The notes: generated from the sequence alone by a model not told the origin. A DNA stretch of 20,679 bases from Bacteroidota bacterium (GCA_030593185.1 JAUVHQ010000006.1:1-20679); one strand, 5' to 3'; positions 1 through 7,238 are shown, counted from the first letter of the stretch. Translations and numbers: made by a program.

Positions 1-342
1 CCATTTAATATCAACACTCTTTCGCAACAAAAAGCTTTTGAAGGATTAAAAAATAAAAGTTTGTATTTCGATATCTTGAATATGATTCTTACACAAAAAA
101 AACTTTTAATTCAAAAATTAAAAGAATTTAATACTGTTAAAGAAGTATATCCTTCCGATGCTAATTTCTTACTTGTGAAATTTACTAATTCAAAACTCGT
201 TTTTGAAAAATTGCAGAAAAAAGGAATAATAGTCAGAGACAGGTCTAAACAGGTTTTATGCGAAAATTGTTTACGGATTACTGTCGGAACTGAGAAAGAA
301 AACAACAAATTGATTACTAAGCTTAAAGAAATTGAAAAATGA
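1..342 (+). CDS. hisC: Histidinol-phosphate aminotransferase, C-terminal part (5' end outside window)
   Basis: The frame is open from base 1 and ends at TGA 340-342, so only about the last 113 codons are present. HisC is a PLP enzyme that transaminates imidazole acetol-phosphate to histidinol-phosphate in the cytoplasm. The fragment starts with PFNINTLSQQKAFEGL, like the conserved small-domain segment of HisC. It ends with the family signature VRDRSKQ, a Cys, then LRITVGTEKENNKL, which carries the arginine that binds the substrate phosphate/carboxylate. The PLP lysine lies upstream, outside the window. The stop overlaps the hisB start (ATGA at 339-342), implying translational coupling within one his operon. 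An internal TTG at 61 is not a real start because the homology continues upstream of it. Confidence 0.9.
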   Translation, partial: PFNINTLSQQKAFEGLKNKSLYFDILNMILTQKKLLIQKLKEFNTVKEVYPSDANFLLVKFTNSKLVFEKLQKKGIIVRDRSKQVLCENCLRITVGTEKENNKLITKLKEIEK

Positions 343-1442
343 AAAAGTTACTTTTTATAGATAGAGACGGAACAATAGTAATTGAACCACCTATCGATTA
401 TCAACTTGATAATCTTGAAAAACTTGAATTTTACCCTGGCGTTTTTAGCTATTTATCAAGAATAGCTAATGAGCTTGACTATGAATTAATAATGGTTACA
501 AATCAGGATGGATTAGGAACAGAGTCTTTTCCGGAAGATACTTTTTGGCCTGTACATAATAAAATAATTCAAGCTTTTGAAAATGAGGGGGTCGGGTTTT
601 CTGAAGTGTTGATTGATAAATCATTTCCGGAAGACAATACCCCAACCCGAAAACCGGGAACAGCTTTGCTAACAAAATATCTTAATGGCAATTATGATTT
701 GGGAAATTCTTTTGTAATAGGCGACCGGCTTACCGATGTTGAACTTGCAACAAATTCAGGCTCGAAGGCCATCTACCTTTCTGGCAATAAAAAAGAAAAA
801 AACTCAACAATTGCATTACAAACAACTTCATGGAAAGAGATATACGAGTTCTTGAAATTTGGACAACGAAAAGCTGAAATTACAAGAAAAACAAAAGAGA
901 CAGATATTATTCTTAAAGTAAATCTGGATGGAACCGGAAAAGCTGAAATAAATACAGGAATCAAATTCTTCGACCACATGCTTGAACAAATCAGCAAACA
1001 CGGATTAATCGATTTACAAATAGAAGTAAAAAGCGATTTGGAAGTTGACGAACACCATACTATTGAAGACACTGCTATTGTCCTGGGAGAGGCTGTTAAT
1101 AAAGCAACGAAGAATAAATTGGGAATGGAACGTTACGGTTTCCTTTTACCAATGGACGATAGCTTAGCACAAGTTGCTATAGATTTCGGCGGAAGAAGTT
1201 GGATAAATTGGAGCACGGAATTCAAGCGAGAGAAAATTGGTGAAATGCCTACAGAAATGTTTTTTCACTTTTTTAAATCGTTTAGCGATTCTGCAAAATG
1301 TAATCTGAATATCAAAGCCCAAGGAACTAACGAGCATCACAAAATCGAAGGAATTTTTAAAGCATTTGCAAAAGCAATAAAAATGGCTCTAAAAAGAGAC
1401 ATCAACAGTAATGTTCTTCCTTCAACCAAAGGAATATTATAA
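339..1442 (+). CDS. hisB: Bifunctional histidinol-phosphatase / imidazoleglycerol-phosphate dehydratase
   Basis: A 367-residue fusion catalysing two non-adjacent steps of histidine synthesis. Residues about 1-165 are a HAD phosphatase: DRDGT at 8-12 (nucleophile Asp8, acid/base Asp10), TNQDGLGT at 54-61, and GDRLTD at 128-133 with the metal-binding Asp. Residues about 176-367 are the dehydratase, with FDHMLEQ at 211-217, DEHHTIED at 237-244 and a late EHHKIEG, which supply the Mn-binding His/Glu residues. It ends in STKGIL, the usual IGPD C-terminus. The length fits E. coli-type HisB. The zinc-binding Cys/His loop of E. coli HisB is missing: residues 93-107 read DKSFPEDNTPTRKPG with no Cys or His. 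ATG 339 overlaps the hisC stop and hisH follows after 20 bp. Confidence 0.95.
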   Translation: MKKLLFIDRDGTIVIEPPIDYQLDNLEKLEFYPGVFSYLSRIANELDYELIMVTNQDGLGTESFPEDTFWPVHNKIIQAFENEGVGFSEVLIDKSFPEDNTPTRKPGTALLTKYLNGNYDLGNSFVIGDRLTDVELATNSGSKAIYLSGNKKEKNSTIALQTTSWKEIYEFLKFGQRKAEITRKTKETDIILKVNLDGTGKAEINTGIKFFDHMLEQISKHGLIDLQIEVKSDLEVDEHHTIEDTAIVLGEAVNKATKNKLGMERYGFLLPMDDSLAQVAIDFGGRSWINWSTEFKREKIGEMPTEMFFHFFKSFSDSAKCNLNIKAQGTNEHHKIEGIFKAFAKAIKMALKRDINSNVLPSTKGIL

Positions 1443-1462
1443 CCTTTCAACATTATAAATAT

Positions 1463-2044
1463 ATGAAGCTGGTAATTATTGACTATGGTGCGGGAAATAT
1501 TAAATCAGTGAAATACGCACTTGAACGTATTGGTGTTAATGCTGAGCTAACAAACGATTTAATAAAAATAGAAAATGCTGATAAAGTTATTCTTCCCGGG
1601 GTTGGCGAAGCAAGTTCTGCTATGATTGAGCTAAAAAAATATGAATTAGATAAACTAATTCCTACATTGAAACAACCGGTTTTAGGAATCTGTTTAGGGA
1701 TACAATTAATGTGCGAATTTACAGAAGAGGGTAATACCGATTGTATGGGTATTTTTCCAATTAAGGTAAAAAAGTTTAATACAGAACTTAAAGTTCCACA
1801 AGTTGGATGGAATAATATTTCAAAATTAAAAACCTGCTTATTCAATCAAGTGAAAGAAAATGAATATGCATATTTTGTGCATTCATTCTACGCTCCTTTG
1901 TCGGAATATACCATAGCACAAACTATTTATGACAAAGGATTTTCAGCAGCATTACAAAAAGCTAATTTTTATGCATGTCAGTTTCACCCGGAAAAAAGCA
2001 GCGATGCAGGGCAGCAGATATTGAAAAACTTTGTGAATTTGTAA
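1463..2044 (+). CDS. hisH: Imidazole glycerol phosphate synthase, glutamine amidotransferase subunit
   Basis: A 193-residue class I glutaminase that supplies ammonia to HisF, with which it forms the cytoplasmic IGP synthase complex. Visible signatures are the N-terminal IDYGAGN; the oxyanion strand PGVGEA; the nucleophile elbow GICLGIQLM with Cys77; and the rest of the triad in CQFHPEKSS (His175, Glu177). The length is normal. It follows hisB after 20 bp and precedes hisA by 14 bp. HisA, not HisF, is its immediate neighbour, which is common in his operons. Confidence 0.96.
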   Translation: MKLVIIDYGAGNIKSVKYALERIGVNAELTNDLIKIENADKVILPGVGEASSAMIELKKYELDKLIPTLKQPVLGICLGIQLMCEFTEEGNTDCMGIFPIKVKKFNTELKVPQVGWNNISKLKTCLFNQVKENEYAYFVHSFYAPLSEYTIAQTIYDKGFSAALQKANFYACQFHPEKSSDAGQQILKNFVNL

Positions 2045-2058
2045 AGAAAACTAAGAAA

Positions 2059-2778
2059 ATGAAAATAATACCCGCAATAGATATAATAGAAGGTAAATGT
2101 GTTCGGTTAGAACAAGGCGATTATTCAATAAAAAAGATTTATAGCGAAAATCCGCTTGAAATTGCAAAACAATTTGAAGATAATGGCATCAGAAATTTAC
2201 ACCTTGTAGATTTAGACGGAGCCAAATCGGGTAAAATTGTAAATTGGAAAGTATTAAACCAAATTGCATTAAAAACAAACCTGAAAATTGATTTTGGTGG
2301 AGGAATAAAATCATACAATGATTTAAAAATTGCCTTCGAAAACGGAGCAAACCAGATAACTGCAGGAAGTATTGCCGTGAAAGACAAGCAACAGGTTTTA
2401 TCATGGATAAATAAATACGGGAATGAAAAAATAATTTTAGGTGCAGATGTGAAATCTGAAAATATCGCAATTAATGGATGGAAAGTAAATACCAAAATTA
2501 ATGTTTTCAATTTTATATCTGATTATCATAAAAATGGAATTAAGAACGTAATCTGCACAGATATAAGTAAAGATGGAATGTTAGAAGGAACTTCAGTTGA
2601 TTTGTATAAAAAGATATTAGAAAAACTTCCTGATATTAAGCTAATTGCCAGTGGTGGCGTGACCAATATTAATGAGTTAGATTTACTTATTGACATTAAT
2701 GTTGATGGTGTAATTATTGGCAAAGCTATTTATGAAAACAGAATAAAACTTCAAGAATTAAAAAAGTATGTTGACTAA
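2059..2778 (+). CDS. hisA: ProFAR isomerase (phosphoribosylformimino-AICAR-phosphate isomerase)
   Basis: A 239-residue (beta/alpha)8 barrel that performs the Amadori rearrangement of ProFAR to PRFAR. The start is set at ATG 2059 because the protein then begins MKIIPAIDIIEGKCVRL, the exact family N-terminus. A longer in-frame reading from 1975 would overlap hisH by 70 bases and add an unrelated, basic 28-residue leader. Catalytic Asp8 (PAID) and Asp130 (LGAD) are present, as are the two half-barrel phosphate sites DFGGGI (78-83) and ASGGV. It overlaps hisF by 11 bp. Confidence 0.95.
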   Translation: MKIIPAIDIIEGKCVRLEQGDYSIKKIYSENPLEIAKQFEDNGIRNLHLVDLDGAKSGKIVNWKVLNQIALKTNLKIDFGGGIKSYNDLKIAFENGANQITAGSIAVKDKQQVLSWINKYGNEKIILGADVKSENIAINGWKVNTKINVFNFISDYHKNGIKNVICTDISKDGMLEGTSVDLYKKILEKLPDIKLIASGGVTNINELDLLIDINVDGVIIGKAIYENRIKLQELKKYVD

Positions 2779-3523
2779 AAGAATAATACCTTGTTTAGAC
2801 ATAAAAAACGGCAGAACAGTTAAAGGTGTTAATTTCGAAAACCTTATTGATGCCGGCGACCCTGTTGAATTAGCAAAATACTATTCGGAAAATGGAGCTG
2901 ACGAACTTGTTTTTCTTGATATTTCAGCTACAAAAGAAAAACGTAAAACCCTTGTCGATTTAGTTGAAAGAATTGCAAAAAACATTAACATCCCTTTTAC
3001 TGTTGGTGGAGGTATTTCTTCTGTCGGGGATGTGAGTATTTTGTTACAATCCGGAGCTGATAAGGTATCAGTAAATTCATCTGCTGTAAAAAATCCGGAA
3101 TTAATAAACCATTTAGCAAACAAGTTTGGAAGCCAATGTATCATTGTCGCTATAGATGCAAAACAAATCGACGATAATTGGAAAGTTTACCTTGTAGGAG
3201 GAAAAGTCCCTACCGAAATCGACCTTTTTGAATGGGCCGCGGAAGTTGAAAAAAGAGGTGCAGGTGAAATCCTGTTTACATCTATGAACCATGATGGAAC
3301 AAAAGATGGATATGCAAACCAAACTTTGGCAATAATTTCACAGCTGGTTAATATTCCTGTAATAGCATCGGGAGGTGCTGGTAATATGCAACATTTCGCT
3401 GATGTTTTTAAAATTGGAAAGTCTGATGCAGCTTTGGCTGCAAGTGTTTTTCACTTTAACGAAATTTCCATCGCCGAATTAAAGCAGTTTTTAAACAATC
3501 AAGATATTAATATGAGGGTTTAG
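2768..3523 (+). CDS. hisF: Imidazole glycerol phosphate synthase, cyclase subunit
   Basis: A 251-residue (beta/alpha)8 barrel that uses ammonia from HisH to turn PRFAR into imidazole glycerol phosphate plus AICAR. The N-terminus MLTKRIIPCLDIKNGRTVKG is canonical. Catalytic Asp11 (CLD) and Asp130 (VAID) fall at exactly the residue numbers known for HisF. The phosphate-binding loops TVGGGI (78-83) and ASGGAGN are intact. It overlaps hisA by 11 bp. A 39-bp AT-rich gap separates it from hisIE; no promoter or terminator is evident there. Confidence 0.96.
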   Translation: MLTKRIIPCLDIKNGRTVKGVNFENLIDAGDPVELAKYYSENGADELVFLDISATKEKRKTLVDLVERIAKNINIPFTVGGGISSVGDVSILLQSGADKVSVNSSAVKNPELINHLANKFGSQCIIVAIDAKQIDDNWKVYLVGGKVPTEIDLFEWAAEVEKRGAGEILFTSMNHDGTKDGYANQTLAIISQLVNIPVIASGGAGNMQHFADVFKIGKSDAALAASVFHFNEISIAELKQFLNNQDINMRV

Positions 3524-3562
3524 CTACTGCCTATCAATTAATTTAATTATTTAATAAAAAAA

Positions 3563-4174
3563 ATGAATATAGATTTCAATAAAAATAACGGATTGGTTCC
3601 TGCAATAATTCAGGATAATACTACCAATAAAGTATTGATGCTGGGATATATGAACCAGGAAGCACTTGAGAAAACCCTTAAAGATGGAATTGTAACTTTT
3701 TTTAGCAGATCAAAAAAGCGCCTTTGGGTCAAAGGAGAAACCAGTGAGAATTATCTTAAATTAGTAAGTATTAAAATAGATTGTGATAAGGACACATTGT
3801 TGGTAAAGGTGAATCCCACCGGTGCGGTTTGTCATACAGGAACGGACACTTGTTGGGACGAAGAGAACAAATCCGATCAGGTTTTGTTTTTAAAGGAACT
3901 TGAGAAAGTAATTCAGGAACGTAAGGAAAATCCAACCGAACAGTCTTATACTGCAACCTTGTTTGAAAAAGGATTGAAAAAAATAAGCCAGAAACTTGGT
4001 GAGGAAGCGGTTGAACTCATTATCGAAGCAAATGATAATAAGAATGATTTGTTTCTGGAAGAAGCAGCAGATCTTCTATATCATTACCTGGTGCTATTGT
4101 CAGCCAAAGATTTTTCCCTTAATGATGTGGTTGAGGTATTAAACAACAGGAGGGAGGTCATAACTATTCTTTAA
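3563..4174 (+). CDS. hisI (hisIE): Bifunctional phosphoribosyl-AMP cyclohydrolase / phosphoribosyl-ATP pyrophosphatase
   Basis: A 203-residue fusion catalysing steps 2 and 3 of histidine synthesis. The HisI part (about 1-105) has MLGYMNQEAL (26-35), SRSKKRLWVKGETS (48-61) and the metal ligands IDCDKDTLL (Cys74) and AVCHTGTDTCW (Cys90, Cys97). The HisE part (about 127-203) has the all-alpha MazG-like motif LGEEAVELIIEA (145-156) and FLEEAADLLYH (164-174). It is the last his gene; after it comes a 152-bp gap convergent with metA. Its base composition is less AT-rich than hisB-F. Its last 27 coding bases closely resemble a stretch of trpE (see findings). Confidence 0.95.
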   Translation: MNIDFNKNNGLVPAIIQDNTTNKVLMLGYMNQEALEKTLKDGIVTFFSRSKKRLWVKGETSENYLKLVSIKIDCDKDTLLVKVNPTGAVCHTGTDTCWDEENKSDQVLFLKELEKVIQERKENPTEQSYTATLFEKGLKKISQKLGEEAVELIIEANDNKNDLFLEEAADLLYHYLVLLSAKDFSLNDVVEVLNNRREVITIL

Positions 4175-4326
4175 CTACTTTTACATTCAAGGCACATACA
4201 TGCTATAAATTCAAGCGGGCGGCAAGAATATAAATGAATTATTATAAATAAAACACTTTCATGCTGATCCTGTCCATCGCCCTGAATAGTTTGTATCCAG
4301 AGATAATTATGGATCCCGGACCGGGG
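4175..4326. other. Convergent gap between hisIE and metA
   Basis: This 152-bp stretch lies between the 3' ends of the his operon (plus) and metA (minus). I see no ORF, no hairpin with a T-run and no tandem repeat. The only local symmetries are short and weak: ATCCA/TGGAT at about 4297-4316 and CCCGG-a-CCGGG at about 4314. Termination of both operons probably occurs here, but I cannot point to the site. Confidence 0.5.
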
Positions 4327-5265
4327 CTATAAATGGACCTTTGCCGATAAGCTGACCATATTCAGATCATAGGGTGTTACCTGGTAAACATAATAATTCA
4401 GCCAATTTGTGAATAACAGGTTTGCATGACTCCTCCAGCGGACTTGTAGTGGCTTTACCGGATCATCTTCAGGGAAATAGTTCCGCGGGATCGCGATATC
4501 CAATCCTTTTTTCAGATCTCTTTCATATTCTCCTTTCAACGTATCCGGATCATATTCCGAATGTCCGGTCACAAAGATCTGTTTTCCGTTTATTGCCTGT
4601 ACAAGATATACACCCGCCTCATCGGACTCCGATATGATCTCAAGTTCCTTTACTTTCCTGATATCTTCCGCCCTGACCTCGGTATGGTGCGAATGAGGCG
4701 CCAGGTAAGTGTCATCAAAACCACGAACGATAGGATAATCCCGGGTATTTACACGATGATGGAACACACCGAACATCTTCTCTTTAAGCGGATACTTGGG
4801 TATTCCGAAAAAATTATACAATGCTGCCTGTGCTGCCCAGCAAATAAACAACGTCGATGTAACATTATCAACTGACCAGTCCATGATCTCTTTCATCTCC
4901 TCCCAGTAGTCCACTTCTTCAAATTCCAGAAGTTCCACAGGTGCGCCTGTTATGATCATCCCGTCATATTTCCTGCCTTTTATCTCGTTAAAACATTTGT
5001 AAAAGGTCCTCAGATGATCTGTGGAAGTGTTCCTGGATTTGTGGCTTTGGGGATGCAATAACTCCACCTCCATCTGCAGGGGAGTATTTGATAACAATCT
5101 CAGGATATGTGTTTCTGTTGTTATCTTGGTTGGCATGATATTCATGATCACTATCTTAAGAGGTCTGATATCCTGACTCAGCGCCCTGGTTTCTTTCATA
5201 ATGAAGATCTTCTCTTTTCTGAGAATATCTATAGCCGGCAAATTATCTGGTATATTTATTGGCAT
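4327..5265 (-). CDS. metA: Homoserine O-acetyltransferase, MetA family
   Basis: A 312-residue enzyme that activates homoserine for methionine synthesis by acylating its hydroxyl group. The family catalytic residues fall at canonical positions: Cys142 in LFICWAAQA, His235 and Glu237 in VTGHSEYDP. Residue 111, in TGAPVELLEF, is Glu. MetA proteins with Glu111 use acetyl-CoA and those with Gly111 (E. coli) use succinyl-CoA, so the product here should be O-acetylhomoserine despite the 'succinyltransferase' family name. That matches the adjacent metY, which consumes O-acetylhomoserine. The gene lies 221 bp downstream of metY on the same strand, with no clear promoter of its own, so co-transcription from the SAM-controlled metY leader is likely. 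The stop is TAG at 4329-4327. Confidence 0.95.
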   Translation of the reverse strand: MPINIPDNLPAIDILRKEKIFIMKETRALSQDIRPLKIVIMNIMPTKITTETHILRLLSNTPLQMEVELLHPQSHKSRNTSTDHLRTFYKCFNEIKGRKYDGMIITGAPVELLEFEEVDYWEEMKEIMDWSVDNVTSTLFICWAAQAALYNFFGIPKYPLKEKMFGVFHHRVNTRDYPIVRGFDDTYLAPHSHHTEVRAEDIRKVKELEIISESDEAGVYLVQAINGKQIFVTGHSEYDPDTLKGEYERDLKKGLDIAIPRNYFPEDDPVKPLQVRWRSHANLLFTNWLNYYVYQVTPYDLNMVSLSAKVHL

Positions 5266-5387
5266 TATATATTCCTCAAATGTTAATTAGTACTACTTTT
5301 ATTTATTCCGGAGTAAGCAACAAAAATTTCCGGCTTATTCAGGTATGACTTCTTTTTGATCAAGTTTTTCAGACTATTGCAGTTAGC

Positions 5388-5455
5388 GGAATCCAAAGAT
5401 ATTCCTCAATGGAATGGCGGCATGATATTTATTACGATCATCCTGCCATTCCATT
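5388..5455 (-). repeat. Paired hairpins between metY and metA
   Basis: The larger inverted repeat pairs 5408-5418 (AATGGAATGGC) with 5445-5455 (GCCATTCCATT), 11 perfect bp. After a 3x3 internal loop it continues as ATGAT/ATCAT around a 10-base loop. Next to it, 5388-5392 GGAAT pairs with 5401-5405 ATTCC. No U-tract follows on the minus strand, so this is not a standard intrinsic terminator. It may be an RNA processing or stability element in the metY-metA message. Confidence 0.5.
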
Positions 5456-5486
5456 TAAACACGGCTGAAGAAACCGGATCCATTGA

Positions 5487-6791
5487 TCAGACAAATGTTT
5501 TCTCAATTGCCCGGATCAGATCGGTTTTGATATCATCTACATGTTCCGTTCCTACAGACAATCTTATCTGTCCCGGTTCAACTCCCGTTGCCCGTTGTTC
5601 TTCAAGCGATAATTGCTTATGAGTTGTGGAAGAAGGATGAATTATCAGCGTCTTTGAATCTCCTACATTGGCAAGATGACTGATAAGTTCCACATTATCT
5701 ATCAGTTTATCTGCGGCCTCACAACCACCTTTTATTTTAAAGGTAAGCACACATCCGAAACCGTTCCTGAGATATTTTTGTGCCGTTTTAAAATATTCAC
5801 TGTTTTCAAGTCCGGGGTAATTCACGTATTCGACCACATCCTGTTTTTCAAGCCATTTAGCCAGGTCCAGTGAATTATCTGCCTGACGCTGTACCCGTAA
5901 GGATAACGTTTCGAGCCCCTGTATTAGCAGGAAAGAATTAAACGGACTCAGTGGACAGCCATAATCGCGTAATCCTTCCACTCTGGCCCTGATAATAAAA
6001 GCAATATTCCCAAATTGTCCGCCCTCTCCAAAAGTATCCCAAAATACCAGGCCATTATAACCCTCTGAAGGTTCAGTAAACTGCGGGAATTTACCATTAC
6101 CCCAATTGAAATTTCCGGCATCGACAATAACACCGCCAATACTATTTCCATGACCACCGATCCATTTGGTAGCAGACTGAACAATAATATTTGCTCCATG
6201 GTCAATAGGTCTGCAAATATACCCGGCGCAGCCAAAAGTATTGTCAACTATCAAAGGAATATTATTATTACCGGCCACTCTGGCGATCGCATCAAAGTCC
6301 GGAATATTGAATCTCGGATTACCGATCGTCTCCAGGTAGATAGCTTTTGTTTTATTATCGATCAGTCTTTCAAACTCCCCCGGATCGTCGCCGTCCACGA
6401 ACTTCACATCTATTCCGAGCCGTTTGAACTGGACTTTAAACTGGTTGTATGTCCCCCCATAAAGATACGAGGTTGATATAAAATTGTCCCCTGCTCCGAG
6501 AATGTTCGTCAGGGCAATAAACTGGGCTGCCTGACCTGATGCAGCAGCAAGGGCAGCAACCCCTCCTTCAAGAGCTGCTATTCGTTTTTCAAAGACATCC
6601 GTGGTCGGATTCATGATCCTGGTATAGATATTACCGAACTCTTTTAATCCGAACAGATTTGCAGCATGTTCGGAATTTTTAAATACGTATGATGTGGTTT
6701 GGTATACAGGTACGGCCCTGGATAAAGTTGTCTCGTCAATATCGTGGCCTGCATGCAACTGTAATGTTTCAAATTTTAATTCTTTTTCCAT
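5487..6791 (-). CDS. metY: O-acetylhomoserine sulfhydrylase (O-acetylhomoserine aminocarboxypropyltransferase)
   Basis: A 434-residue PLP enzyme of the Cys/Met metabolism (gamma-family) fold that joins O-acetylhomoserine and sulfide to give homocysteine. Signatures are LQLHAGHDID near the N-terminus, YTRIMNPTTDVFEKRIAALE (56-75), the PLP-ring Asp183 in VDNTFG, the Schiff-base Lys209 in QSATKWIGGHG, and the C-terminal SSTTHKQLSLEEQ and GVEPGQIRLSVGTEH. The roughly 430-residue length and the HAGHDID start favour MetY over the shorter (about 390 residue) MetB/MetC enzymes. It heads the metY-metA unit. A SAM-I riboswitch about 0.3 kb upstream on the same strand indicates shut-off when SAM is plentiful. 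Confidence 0.94.
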   Translation of the reverse strand: MEKELKFETLQLHAGHDIDETTLSRAVPVYQTTSYVFKNSEHAANLFGLKEFGNIYTRIMNPTTDVFEKRIAALEGGVAALAAASGQAAQFIALTNILGAGDNFISTSYLYGGTYNQFKVQFKRLGIDVKFVDGDDPGEFERLIDNKTKAIYLETIGNPRFNIPDFDAIARVAGNNNIPLIVDNTFGCAGYICRPIDHGANIIVQSATKWIGGHGNSIGGVIVDAGNFNWGNGKFPQFTEPSEGYNGLVFWDTFGEGGQFGNIAFIIRARVEGLRDYGCPLSPFNSFLLIQGLETLSLRVQRQADNSLDLAKWLEKQDVVEYVNYPGLENSEYFKTAQKYLRNGFGCVLTFKIKGGCEAADKLIDNVELISHLANVGDSKTLIIHPSSTTHKQLSLEEQRATGVEPGQIRLSVGTEHVDDIKTDLIRAIEKTFV

Positions 6792-6833
6792 AATATTTGA
6801 TTTTTTAATTTTACTCTTTTAATAATTTATGTG

Positions 6834-7028
6834 CCTGATTGCTTTTTATAATATTAATATTTGGCAATCAGGTAACTAACAATTGGTTAATATAAAATCT
6901 GGAATATTCAATCAATATCCGGGTAAACCCGGGATATTAATTAATCCTCAGAAAAAATGAGGCTTTTTCGGATAGAGACGCATTTGTATCAAAGGATATT
7001 TTATATCCTTTTTGTGATACAATGCGTC
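6834..7028 (-). promoter_or_regulatory. Hairpin-rich leader between SAM riboswitch and metY
   Basis: The 5' leader of metY runs about 310 bases past the riboswitch and contains four stem-loops read in the metY direction. They are 6977-7028 (listed separately); 6946-6962 (CCTCA/TGAGG, 7-base loop); 6914-6938 (AATATCCGGGT against ACCCGGGATATT, one bulge, tight loop); and 6834-6872 (CCTGATTGC/GCAATCAGG, 9 perfect bp, 21-base AT-rich loop). The last ends about 42 bases before the metY start. None is followed by a U-run on the minus strand, so which of them is the riboswitch expression platform is unclear. I see no convincing small gene here. Confidence 0.55.
6977..7028. repeat. 52-bp near-perfect inverted repeat
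   Basis: The left arm starts GACGCATTTGTATCA and the right arm ends TGATACAATGCGTC, 14 bp paired with a single bulged base. Inside, AAGGATAT pairs with ATATCCTT (8 bp, 3-base loop) after a 4-base bulge on one side. The whole 52 bases form one hairpin of about 22 bp. It sits in the transcribed leader of metY, about 75 bases downstream of the SAM aptamer. It could be an RNA structural element, or a small repeat/MITE-like insertion; a second copy is not present in this window. Confidence 0.7.
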
Positions 7029-7100
7029 AGAACATGCAACATAAGTTACACATCCAAATAATTATAAAATGCTTTGATATCATTACAATAATTAATTTAT

Positions 7101-7199
7101 ATTTACCAAAAACCTGGTCAGGATTTGGCACCTTTCCCAAAAGCAGGGTAGGTTGCCAGAGGGTCATTGAGCCTGTTCTCTCGCCTCTTCTGTATAAAT
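7101..7199 (-). promoter_or_regulatory. SAM-I (S-box) riboswitch aptamer
   Basis: Read on the minus strand, the block contains the SAM-I core in order: AGAGGCGAGAGAA (P1/P2 side), CAGGCTCAATGACC (P3/J3-4), the invariant GGCAACC (plus-strand 7151-7157), a small hairpin TACCC...GGGAA, then AAGGTGCCAAATCC (GGTGCC at plus-strand 7127-7132). A short P1 closes the domain: ATTTAT at the 5' end pairs with GTAAAT at the 3' end. The aptamer binds S-adenosylmethionine and normally turns downstream genes off. It lies upstream of metY-metA on the same strand, the expected methionine-synthesis target. A 68-codon plus-strand ORF at 7022-7228 is only the antisense of this region. Confidence 0.88.
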
Positions 7200-7238
7200 C
7201 AATTACTATTCAAAAGATAAGTAATTGAAATGCCGGTA

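Noticed and set aside
1975..2058. Longer N-terminus for hisA beginning inside hisH
   Set aside because: It adds 28 unrelated residues and a 70-base overlap; ATG 2059 gives the exact family N-terminus.
4314..4327. Palindromic CCCGG-a-CCGGGG near the end of metA as a terminator
   Set aside because: The loop would be one base and no T-run follows on either strand.
5316..5345. Inverted repeat GAATAAGC/GCTTACTC upstream of metA
   Set aside because: It has one mismatch, a loop of about 15 bases and no U-tail; too weak to call.
6946..6970. Plus-strand hairpin CCTCA/TGAGG followed by CTTTTTC as a terminator
   Set aside because: No plus-strand transcript is expected here; the trp promoter lies downstream, and the stem is only 5 bp.
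7022..7228. 68-codon plus-strand ORF upstream of trp
   Set aside because: It is antisense to the SAM riboswitch and metY leader, lacks a promoter and has no recognisable protein features.
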